Assembly (NCBI GenBank): GCA_036939975.1
Contig: JALLPB010000849.1
Span: 1-12,530 of the forward strand
Source: Cyclostephanos tholiformis
Taxonomy: Eukaryota > Bacillariophyta > Thalassiosirophyceae > Thalassiosirales > Thalassiosiraceae
Direction of reading: 5' to 3'
Length of the DNA: 12,530 nt
A program made the translations under genes and the position numbers. Within the stretch, counting starts at the first letter, position 1. Every line of letters begins with the position of its first letter. The notes beneath the pieces are model-generated. The model did no database searches. It was not told the DNA's origin and saw only the letters and a program-made list of their open reading frames with translations. Shown here one piece after another: positions 1 through 7,568 of this stretch.

Positions 1-59
1 CACTGTTCGTTCGTGTATTTGTGTATCTGTGCGCCGGCTAAAGAAATCACGGCCTAAGC

Positions 60-660
60 CCCAATTTGGCACAACCACCTTTTCTGAACGGGGGCTCCCC
101 CCTACCCATAATCATATGGGGATCCCTATTTTGAAATGGGGACCCCCAATTAAAATGATTACAAATCGGGGAATAATTGCCCAAAGTCCCAAATTGGTAT
201 TGCCCCATTTCAGAATGGGTTAGTGACTGAGCCGGCCCCATTCCAAAACGGGGACACAAAAATCACCATTTCGATATGGTGATCTCCATTTCAAATCAGG
301 GGTCCATTTCTTGGCGATCCCCATTTTGAAATGGGGATCCCCATTTCAGTTTTTTAATTGGGTATCCCCGTTTTGAAATGGGGATCCCCATTCAGTTTTC
401 TAATCGGGTACCCCGTTTCAAAATGGGTACGAGGCCATTTGCAATCCCTGTTTCGGAATGGGGATAGCCATTTTGGTTTTCAATTTGGGGATCCCTGTTT
501 CAAGACGGGTACGTTTATTTTCGTTTCCGATCTGGGATCTGGGGATCCCCGTTTCAATTTGGATATCCCAATTTCAATTTGGGGATCCCCGTTTCAATAT
601 AGGGTGCATTCGATTGAGACCCTGTTTCAAAATGGATAGCACCATATCAAAACAGAGATG
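60..660. repeat. Degenerate array of alternating short palindromes (GGGGATCCCC / ATTTTGAAAT)
   Basis: About 600 bases are filled with variants of a roughly 20-base unit in which the palindrome GGGGATCCCC alternates with the near-palindrome ATTTTGAAAT, so the array reads almost the same on both strands. Clear copies lie near 118-145, 315-350, 371-395, 402-427, 487-505 and 540-600. A longer unit is also repeated: 324-370 and 371-416 are near-identical and spaced 47 bases apart. Units are diverged and irregularly spaced, so this is an old array. It lies just beyond the 3' end of integrase copy A, and a related single copy lies beyond the 5' end of A (3655-3676), which suggests subterminal transposon repeats. 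A simple satellite is the alternative. The reading frames that cross it on both strands are by-products of the repeats. Nothing recognisable is seen in positions 1-59. Confidence 0.8.
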
Positions 661-753
661 ACCATTTTAGCAACTGCACAAGTTCTTGGAGGTCAATATC
701 TACTATCTCATATCTTCTTTACAGCGGCAAAATCCTTCTCAACTTTCCAACTA

Positions 754-870
754 CTCCTCATAATGATTATTCTTGCAGTTCTTGCTATTCCTGTGGCGAC
801 GTGAGTTGCAAAGCCGATTTGCTATCTTGCATGAACAGCTCTGCATGGTGCAACTTCTCCTGCAGTTGCA
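754..870 (-). other. CXC-like cysteine cluster at the C terminus of copy A
   Basis: Too small to stand out as a reading frame, this 39-codon tail was found by aligning to copy B. It reads with Cys at relative positions 1, 3, 7, 12, 14, 21 and 32, then ends at TAG 751-753. Copy B has 10 Cys in the corresponding 37 residues, and three of those positions are Arg, Arg and Asn here. It is preceded by SVGGQGIIHC, matching SVGGQGMVKC of B. A TGA at 907-909 lies just upstream in the same frame, so this tail could not be translated from the copy as read. A DNA-binding CXC (tesmin/TSO1-like) role is plausible but inferred. Confidence 0.75.
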
Positions 871-1249
871 GTGAATGATCCCCTGTCCCCCCACAGATGA
901 TACAAATCAAGCTGCCTCTTTCTCCATGATCTTGGAAAGTGATCTCCAGTTTTCAAATGCATCCTGCAAGTCCATTACATCCAAATTGTTTGATGCTTTG
1001 GGAACTGGCTTCAAAGCAGGGTACATAGATGCATGGTGAAGAATGTTGGGGAACGGCCTAATGGCGGTCGCCTTTTCCATCACACCTTATATCTGAATAT
1101 TCTGCGTTCGAGTTTATACAATCATAGATGATTATTTTAATTAAGTGAGATCGAAGGAAGTTCTGGCTAAGGTTTCCAGTTGGCACATACATGTACTACT
1201 TAGATACTCTTTTTGGTCCATACGTCTCCCTTCTATGGTTACATTCTCC

Positions 1250-1407
1250 CATGTAACCCAACAAAGAAGTCTCTGCTTCACCTCTACTCGACAAGTTGAT
1301 ATGTCCTTGTTGATCGTAACAATCACACCAAAATGATTTCCACCATCCATCTTGGTCCGATCAGCATCATCAAGTGGTACCAGTACAATGTCACCTAATT
1401 TGAACAC
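1250..1407 (-). other. Conserved C-terminal integrase block, copy A
   Basis: This block reads FKLGDIVLVPLDDADRTK followed by GVIVTINKD and VEVKQ. It aligns with FKQRDIDLIPLDDMDHTM, GVIVKINDD and VEVKKG in copy B. The strand-rich pattern with a basic or polar character resembles the small C-terminal domain that follows the core in KRBA2-type integrases. Upstream in copy A (about 1415-1710) the linker is interrupted by TAG and TAA codons, but it still matches B, for example DGLHNTWLTYYRYPLPG against GGLHNDWGLYYRLPLGG. Confidence 0.7.
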
Positions 1408-2330
1408 GAAAACAGGGTGTTTTTACAACAATTTAGATGTTATTACTTGTGCCTTCTTGCAAACATTTGCAGTGGCTGGTTATGGAGAGTGAGATGCCTT
1501 GGAGAAATATCATGAGCCATCATATCTTCCATTGCTGTTTCTAGCCCCATACAAAAATTATCAACAAATCCAGGCAAGGGATACCTGTAATAAGTTAGCC
1601 ATGTATTATGAAGACCATCCTCACTGCTCTAATCAAGATCTTCCTCAAGCTTGTCGTGTTCATTAGTATCCAATACCTCATACTGTTCCTTCCTGATTTT
1701 TCTCAAAATTCAAGGCGCCCAATTATCATCATTGGTGACATCCTTATTATTAATGCAGTACATAATTGGAAAAACAGAGTTTACCTTTGCACCTCTAACT
1801 TCAGTGAGGGTAATGGGGCCATTGCGCTCATTGATCAACTCAATCCAGTGATTATAGGTTGATTTGTCACTAAAAGATTTTGAAGGCACACCTTTACCTT
1901 TAGTTGGACTGAAAGATGGACTTAAGCTGCTGCTAGGAACAATAGCTTCCATCAATGCCACTTGCTTTGTATGGCCAGCATCCTGCATCAACTTGTTGCT
2001 TTAAGGTGGTGAGCACTTCCGAAATTTGAGAGGTGACAGGGAAACCAATGTCTTGCTTTTTGTAGCGTCCACTAATGCAACTATTGATTCATCAATTAAG
2101 GCTGGATTGGCCACTGCATATGTGGTTGCTGCTTCATTGTTGTTCTCCATCTGAGAGATAATGTTGTTGAGCTCCCCCTCAGTCACAAGGTTAGATAGAA
2201 CACTTTCAGAAATTGGAAGGTTGGAGATACCCACACAAGAGTGCATCCCAAACACAAGATGGAATGGTGTGTCCTTAATAGTTTGATGAAATTGAGTGTT
2301 GATTCTCCACTGGACAATGCTGCAACCCAT

Positions 2331-2750
2331 TGACCAGCATTTCTATGCATTGGTCTTCATCCACCCGCCCAACTTCTTCTGAACAGTTTGATTTACCCTC
2401 TCTACACCTCTATTAGACTCGGAATGTCTAGGCAAGCCACGAACCATCTGGCACTCTGGCCAAAGGTTCTTAATTTCATTGATGAAAGATTAATGAACTC
2501 TTCCTCAAACACCATCCGACAATCGACGTGGTCATGCACATGGTTTGAGAATTTACCACCAATGTCAGTTTGGAGTATAGTTGGAGGCCCCTGATCAGTA
2601 AATATGGTAAACAGTGCAAATGTAATGCTTGCTTCAAAATAAGTGGAATTGAGTTTAACTTTTTGACACCATGGTCATGTAGTTCAGGAGGTAATTGAAC
2701 TTGCCATCAGGCATCCTCTGAAAATCAATCAAGACCACCTGGCCACGAAC
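2331..2750 (-). pseudogene. DDE integrase core remnant, copy A
   Basis: The core survives in several frames. The first catalytic position reads QVVLIDFQ, with Val (GTC, 2733-2735) where copy B has the expected Asp in QVDLINFQ. The second Asp is kept in QTDIGGKFS (GAC, 2564-2566). The catalytic Glu is kept in RHSESNRGVERVNQ (GAG, 2400-2402). At least one frameshift near 2640-2665 separates the first segment from the second, and further shifts are needed before the Glu segment. The segment then runs into a TAG at 2343-2345 and resumes as KCWSMGCSIVQW, matching KHWAIGAKLCQW of copy B. Confidence 0.75.
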
Positions 2751-2815
2751 TCACATTCCATCAGTGACAATATTCTTCACACCTGCATGTGGCTTTGATG
2801 ACTTAAGATCCTAAT

Positions 2816-2926
2816 GCATTGGGGGCACACATCGGTATACATCTTGCACAAATCTCTAATCACATTTCCATGCTTGTCTCTCACATGGTAAAAATACGTA
2901 ATGCCCTTGCGATGATTCTCTTTGTG
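2816..2926 (-). other. HHCC zinc-binding module of integrase copy A
   Basis: The frame 3277-2777 contains the pattern H-x3-H-x28-C-x2-C. The His codons are at 2924-2926 and 2912-2914 (KIHKENHRKG), and the Cys codons are at 2825-2827 and 2816-2818 (VCPQC). This is the typical N-terminal zinc-binding fold of retroviral-type integrases. Spacing is identical in copy B. All four ligands are kept in this otherwise decayed copy. Confidence 0.8.
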
Positions 2927-3631
2927 AATCTTACAGAGGTCAATAAACAGTCTCTCTGCAAAGCTTGGCTGCTGGAGGCTGGACAATGCCATCGCAGTTA
3001 CATCTATTGCATCAAACTTTTTTGGGTGAATTACTAAAACAGCACTTTCGACACCAACAGTAAATACATGATACTTCCATGCCCACTTGTAAGCATTTGT
3101 GTTGCCTGCTAAGAAAGTCTGCTTGCAGTCTCCGCCTTCTTTAAGAGAACAGAGAAATTTGATATGCTCTTCATAATTGGTCTTTGTCATGAGTATGGAT
3201 GTGTACTCCTTCTTGGCATACCACTTCTGAACCAAGGTGTAGAAGGCATTCACATGGCATATCTGACTGCCATCCAACTCATTGAGCTCCTCAATAGTCC
3301 AATCAATGAATGGGTTGGGTTCCTTGCTCTTATTATCTCTGGTCGATGCTTCCTCATCATCTGGCCATGACTCATTATTGGCATTTCATTTGTTTGACAA
3401 CAGGCCTTTGCCAGGTGGTTTCTCACCAATTGATAACAACTCCTCCTGGTCACTGATCCGAGGACTTGCCAACAAATCTTCACTAAAATTGTCATCTACA
3501 CACACAAGGTGAGGCATCGAACCTGCAACTATGGAAATACCGGTGTCACCACTGACACCACTTGAAAGGTGGTCTGTTCCCTTTCCTCTTGTTTGCTCAG
3601 GTATGTGTCCTTTCTTGTGACCACTAGCCAT

Positions 3632-4004
3632 GTCAAATCGGCAAAATTAATATAGGGACCCTATTTTGAATCATGGAGGGAATGAATTCTATGCCGGGCA
3701 GTGACAAATAAACTCCCTGTTGTGAGGATGGTGACCAGCAACAGCAAGATGCACTCCCCAATCACAATGCATTGGAAAGGGATGTGAATGCATTGGATAG
3801 GGAGGCAAGAAAACAGGCTCATGACAGGGGCTTCTTGTCAGCCTGAATTTTTGGTGATAGGGGTGAGCAGATCAGCGTTGGATGGGGGGTGGAAGGCAAG
3901 TGCTGGATTTGGCCTAAATTTTTGGCAAGAGGGGGCTTTTGTGCAAACAAGCTTCAAATGAATATTTTCCTAGATCTACATCTAGACCACATCAAATAAG
4001 ATTA
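3632..4004. other. Non-coding stretch between the two integrase copies
   Basis: No coding region is supported here. Two short direct-repeat pairs are visible. AATGCATTGGAAAGGGA at 3766-3782 is followed 21 bases on by a one-mismatch copy at 3787-3803. GCCTGAATTTTTGG at 3841 is echoed by GCCTAAATTTTTGG at 3912, 71 bases on. The unit at 3655-3676 resembles the palindromic array at 60-660. The boundary between element A and element B probably falls in this stretch. Confidence 0.6.
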
Positions 4005-4262
4005 ACCAAATGCATACAATTTTGTTTATGCAAGGATACCCATATGCATTTGAAAATATGGTATTGACCATTTGCATTTGGGAATTGTATCATTTACCAA
4101 ATGCATACAGGGCTTGTTGATGCAAGGATATCCATATGCATTTGGTAAAACATGCATTTACTGTATGCATTTTGGCCTTGATGTCATCAGTGTAACCATA
4201 TGCATTTTGAGATGACAATATGCAAATAGTGTTATCTAAATGCACATTGATACTGACTTCCT
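4005..4262. repeat. CAAATGCATTTG-type repeat cluster, 3' side of copy B
   Basis: This AT-rich cluster carries about ten copies of ATGCATTTG or its complement CAAATGCAT, several with small changes. It includes a clear direct repeat with 91-base spacing: 4005-4052 and 4096-4144 both start ACCAAATGCATACA and end CCATATGCATTTG. The same motif reappears on the other side of copy B at 7391-7474 but forms no cluster around copy A. This pattern suits subterminal repeats of element B, possibly integrase-binding sites. The rest, 4263-4417, shows nothing recognisable. Confidence 0.75.
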
Positions 4263-4420
4263 AATTAATAACAGTAATTACTGTAGTGACAACACACAAT
4301 GCCCACACATGGTCCATCCCTTTGTGATATCCTTCCCATGGCCTACTCATTTGTGAAATCCTTCCCTTTGTATTGTTGTTTTATTCCTTTCTCATCTGAA
4401 GTTCATCCTCCAAGGCATCA

Positions 4421-4531
4421 AAATTTTCCGTTCTTGCAGCATCTGCTGTTGCGGTGGCAGCAAGAGCTGCATAGCCTACCTGCCTTCTTGCACCTGCACT
4501 GATTTGTGGTACAATCTCCCTTGCACTGGCA
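4421..4531 (-). other. 10-Cys CXC-like cluster at the C terminus of copy B
   Basis: The last 37 residues before TGA 4418-4420 hold 10 Cys, starting CQCKGDC and continuing through CRCKKAGRLC and CCHRNSRCC. The C-x-C-x3-C-x4-C-x-C-x6-C order resembles half of a tesmin/TSO1 CXC repeat, a zinc-binding DNA-contact module. Similar cysteine tails are, to my recollection, found in some KRBA2-like element proteins. A DNA-recognition role for the element's own ends is inference. Confidence 0.7.
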
Positions 4532-4648
4532 TTTCACCATTCCTTGTCCACCAACTGACAAAACATGAGCAGCAGCCTCACACTCCAAGATCTTAGGAAG
4601 TCCCCTCCATCCAAGGTTATTCAAAGGTTCAGGGACAACACCGAGCCA

Positions 4649-4804
4649 ATGATACATGTATGCCCTTTTTAACACCCCCTTTTTCACTTCAACAATGCAC
4701 TTATCGTCATTGATCTTCACAATAACTCCGGTAATTGATGGGTCATCTACCATTGTGTGATCCATGTCATCCAGAGGAATCAGATCTATGTCTCTCTGTT
4801 TGAA
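4649..4804 (-). other. Conserved C-terminal integrase block, copy B
   Basis: This block reads FKQRDIDLIPLDDMDH, then GVIVKINDD and VEVKKGVLKRAY, matching the block at 1250-1407 in copy A. It lies in a 202-residue open stretch (5026-4418), the longest undamaged piece of copy B, which also includes the CXC-like tail. The conservation between A and B argues that it was under selection in the parent elements. Confidence 0.75.
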
Positions 4805-5648
4805 AATGGTGTTTGGGGACTTCTTTAGTGTGGTTTTCTGAACAGCATTCATCCTCTTCCTTATCTTATCATCAGTGCTTGCACGAAGTGACTGATGCTT
4901 AGGAGAGAATGCAAGTTCATTAGCAAGAGCAACATTATTTTCATGCTCAGTCAACAAAATGGCATGATACAACTTAATATCCCCACCCAATGGGAGTCTG
5001 TAATACAATCCCCAATCATTATGCAATCCGCCATCCCCTTCATATTCGATATCCTTCTCTACCTTGTCTCTATGATGAACATCGAGGACTTTGACTTCAA
5101 AATCACTGAGATGAAGTTGTCAGGATTCAAAATAACAGGGTTGTCTACCAAGCACATGACCAATAAGCAAGTACTGATTTTTGCCTTAAGGAACTCCTTA
5201 GCATCCCATTCATGTACCCCCTCAAGCAGATCCACCCAAGGTGTGGTGGCGTTTATGGTTCCAGAACTCTTTCCAATGATCTTGGGGCAAATTCCTTCGG
5301 TTGATGGGGACATTGATCCTGCAACAACAGCTGTAGCAAGGGCTCCACTCTTTGCCCTAGCCTTCTTCCTCATGCCCTCATTGCTTGGACAACCACCACT
5401 TCTTTTGGCAGGCAATGTTGAGCTCTCAGGAGATGTCATCTCATCTGCACTAATCTGGGACAGCGCACTTGCTACATCCACCACTGTATTACCTAATTCC
5501 TTGCAAATTTCAAGGGAATTGGAAGGGCCAACAAACATACTTGCCTGCATCTCAGCATACAGATAATTTAGGTCAGTTCTGTGATGAGCCTCTGTAGCAC
5601 AATGCTGTCAACTGGCAACCACGAGAGGCCAACTCGTGGATGCTGCCC

Positions 5649-6150
5649 TTAGGCAAGGTGATATGGAGTGTCCTTTATTGTCAAGTATATCTGAGAGTTA
5701 TATTGCCACTGACAAAGCTTGGCACCAATAGCCCAGTGCTTTGAGTTTTTCTGCTTCATCCACCCTGCAAGCTTCATCTGCACCATCTGATTTACCTGTT
5801 TGACACCCCCTGACTCTGAATGTCGAGGGGAACCTCTCACCATAAGAACTTTAATCCCAGATATTCTTGATTTCCTTGATAACCTGATCAATGAAATCAT
5901 CCTCCAAGTGCATGTGAATGCCAGTGGAGTCATTTGTGGCCCCTGAAAATTCACCACCATTATCCATCTGACAAATACTTGGCGGTCCCTGTTCCATGAA
6001 GATTGTCATGAGGTCATACGCAACACTTGACTCCTTCTTGAACACGAGTGGAATTGACATTAACTTCTTTGTGCCATGATTGAGAAGGAGATACTTGAAG
6101 TCTCTGTCCGGCATCAACTGAAAATTGATAAGGTCAACTTGACACGTACA
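5649..6150 (-). pseudogene. DDE integrase core, copy B
   Basis: The core is nearly whole but split by two frameshifts. Asp 1 is in QVDLINFQLMPD (GAC 6133-6135), just after a one-base frame change near 6140. Asp 2 is in QMDNGGEFSG (GAT 5962-5964), the typical D-N-G-x-E-F signature. The catalytic Glu is expected in a G-V-E-x-x-N context but reads GVKQVNQ, with Lys (AAA 5799-5801); copy A has GVERVNQ there. A frameshift near 5848 separates KEIKNIWD from MVRGSPRHSES. The segment ends DTPYHLA then a stop, where A continues with HLVFGMHS. Confidence 0.8.
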
Positions 6151-6215
6151 CCAAAACCTTCAGTTACAATATTTTTGATTCCGGCAATCGGTCGCTTTCT
6201 ATGAGATAGATTGAT

Positions 6216-6326
6216 GCAATGTAGGCAAACATCTGTGAACATCTTTGTGACTTCCCTTGGGATATTTCCATGTCTCTCCCTTGCACATTGAAAGATTGTA
6301 CCGCCCTTGCAGTGATCATCCTTGTG
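6216..6326 (-). other. HHCC zinc-binding module of integrase copy B
   Basis: His codons at 6324-6326 and 6312-6314 (KIHKDDHCKG) and Cys codons at 6225-6227 and 6216-6218 (VCLHC) give H-x3-H-x28-C-x2-C, exactly as in copy A. This is the usual integrase N-terminal zinc fold. It is followed by KNIVTEGFGV and then the core. Confidence 0.82.
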
Positions 6327-7117
6327 GATTTTCCACAAGTTGATAAAAACTCTCTCAATATAACTTGGCTGAGCAAGAGCCGACAGTTCCAATGACTGAG
6401 CATCACAAACTTCACCCTTTGTGGGGCTGATGACAAGGATTTCTGCATCAAGCAAAACAATTACATCGTACTTCCAGACCCAAGCATATGCATGGGTATT
6501 TCTCTCAAGATTCTTCTCTCAAACATTGCCCCCATAGATTATGCAGAGGCAGAACTCCTTGATCTCTGCAAACCTCTTCTTCATGAGTAGGATAGAGGTG
6601 TGATTCTTCTTGGAAGTAAATCCCTTGAAAAGAACATAAAATGCATTCTTGTGTTGCATGTCCACCTCTTCCAAGTCATCACAGCCCTCAACGAACCAAT
6701 TCTCTGTCTTTTTCTTTATCAGGATCCCATAATTGCCGGGCATTTCTTCATCTTTGGCTTCCTCATCTTCTTCTCCTTCCTTGTCTTCTTCTCCTTATTC
6801 ATTGTATTCTTCATCGTCTCCTTCTTCATCATGTTTGGCATTGACATGGTAGTCGGGATCAGTGACCTCGTCATTGGGGGGGAGGATGACAATTCACTCT
6901 CATCACCACCAGATTTTGCAATGTCCATTGTGTTGACATCATTGCTCCTTGTCTCCTTATTTTGGTCGGTGCCCTTGAAGACTGTCATGAGAGTGGTTAC
7001 TTCAGTATGGTCAGCAACAACCTTAGTAACGGGGATTCTTCCACGACCACCACCACAAACAGTTGTTACTGGTGGGCCTGTGGCCACTGCGTGTGTTGGG
7101 GGAGGTGCCAGAGTGCA

Positions 7118-7568
7118 TCATTGAATAAACTAAATGTATTTGTATGGAACAGAACTACCTAAATGCAATTGGAGAGCCCAGCTCTCCGCACACTCGAGAA
7201 CGTGGAGGGGGGAGGGCAGGGGCCACTCTAAATGATATCCCACTCGACTAACAATAGAAAGTCCAGATTATTATCAATGCTCATATTTACGGTGAGTTAT
7301 GTGAGCTGGCGAACAAAAACTTGAAATCAAAGAGGTACATAAATGAAAAAAGTGTAATGTAATATAATGTACTTTGAAAAAGCCTAAGGGAAATGCAAAT
7401 GCATTCAGGCAGTAACCCAAAAAAATTGCACATGGTCGCTGCCCAAATGCATTTGAATTTCGAATGCATTTGGGGATTAACATATACAACTCGAGGTCCA
7501 CCAATGGCGATGTTGTCACAGTCACTGCGACGGGGTAGTTCTTAGCTCATTAAACTTGGTTGGCTTGA
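7118..7568. repeat. Spacer with B-type repeats and a 33-base near-perfect palindrome
   Basis: No gene is supported between integrase copy B and the LETM1-like gene. ATGCATTTG-type motifs occur at 7391-7408 and 7442-7474. The second is a 33-base inverted repeat: CCCAAATGCATTTGAA at 7442-7457, one T, then TTCGAATGCATTTGGG at 7459-7474, with 15 of 16 positions paired. These match the cluster at 4005-4262 and are taken as the 5' side of element B. The stretch 7475-7568 is the 3' flank of the LETM1-like gene and shows no clear motif. Confidence 0.7.

Larger units (their letters stand above)
751..3631 (-). pseudogene. Broken KRBA2-like DDE integrase, copy A
   Basis: This is a degenerate integrase gene that would cut and join transposon DNA in the nucleus. 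Read 5' to 3' on the minus strand, the pieces are: a Met-start N-terminal region (3631-3389, beginning MASGHKKGHI), an acidic linker, a conserved block with the HHCC zinc module (2816-2926), DDE core remnants (about 2331-2750), a long linker (to about 1450), a conserved C-terminal block (1250-1407) and a CXC-like cluster ending at TAG 751-753. The same blocks, in the same order, occur in copy B. In-frame stops include TGA 3386-3388, TGA 2751-2753, TAG 2343-2345, TGA 1710-1712, TAG 1629-1631 and TGA 907-909. Several frameshifts are present, for example near 2640-2665 in the core. The first catalytic Asp is replaced by Val. Similarity to the integrase of KRBA2 and ZBED9/SCAND3 is recognised from memory of the family, not from a search. 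Confidence 0.8.
60..3676 (-). mobile_element. Inferred extent of RT-less integrase transposon, copy A
   Basis: The outer limits are inferred from the palindromic array at 60-660 on the 3' side and the single related unit at 3655-3676 on the 5' side. Both share the core CCCTATTTTGAA (array copy at 119-141). The only coding remnant inside is a broken integrase on the minus strand (751-3631). No reverse transcriptase, protease or RNase H remnant was recognised. I could not define terminal inverted repeats or a target-site duplication, so the true ends may differ by tens to hundreds of bases. An internally deleted LTR retrotransposon is the main alternative. Confidence 0.4.
4418..7117 (-). pseudogene. 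KRBA2-like DDE integrase, copy B (better preserved, still broken)
   Basis: This is the clearer of the two integrase genes; its product would be a nuclear DNA strand-transfer enzyme of a cut-and-paste element. Order on the minus strand: a low-complexity N-terminal region (from about 7117, no convincing ATG), an acidic Glu/Asp-rich linker (about 6870-6741), a conserved block, HHCC zinc module (6216-6326), DDE core (about 5650-6150), a long linker (5059-5550), a conserved C-terminal block (4649-4804) and a 10-Cys CXC-like tail ending at TGA 4418-4420. Breaks are a frameshift at the G7 run 6876-6882, TAA 6795-6797, TGA 6519-6521, frameshifts near 6140, 5848 and 5095, and stops at 5653 and just before 5550. 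The catalytic Glu is Lys. Assignment to the KRBA2/SCAND3-like integrase group rests on motif recognition, including VNQ..K..GWMK and DTPYHLAFG-like segments; a pathogen integrase is not suggested. Confidence 0.83.
4005..7474 (-). mobile_element. Inferred extent of RT-less integrase transposon, copy B
   Basis: The limits are set by the shared CAAATGCATTTG repeats at 4005-4262 and 7391-7474, which bracket the single integrase gene at 4418-7117 (minus strand). The outermost motifs face each other in a loosely inverted way: TTAACCAAATGCAT at 4003 versus the complement of ATGCATTTGGGGATTAA at 7464-7480. This hints at terminal inverted repeats, but it is too short to prove them. No reverse transcriptase, protease or RNase H sequence was recognised. 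No target-site duplication was established. Confidence 0.45.

Noticed and set aside
60..660. CRISPR-like array
   Set aside because: There are no regular unique spacers. The units abut, are diverged, and are palindromic in both halves.
907..6521. Recoded UGA (several in-frame stops in the integrase copies are TGA)
   Set aside because: TAG and TAA stops and frameshifts also occur in the same pseudogenes, and the intact genes nearby end in TGA (peroxiredoxin) and TAA. Ordinary decay explains the pattern.
6719..6870. Lys-rich protein segment in the copy B N-terminal frame
   Set aside because: The alternative frame gives an acidic linker that continues into the conserved block and resembles copy A, so the Lys-rich reading is a shadow after a frameshift.
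751..7117. Copia or Gypsy LTR retrotransposons
   Set aside because: Only integrase-type blocks are present. No reverse transcriptase, protease or RNase H motif and no long direct terminal repeats were found. The end-to-end match of A and B, including the CXC-like tail, fits an integrase-only element better.
7274..7525. Small minus-strand open frame in the spacer upstream of copy B
   Set aside because: It overlaps the B-type palindromic repeats, has no family features, and its composition is typical of chance.
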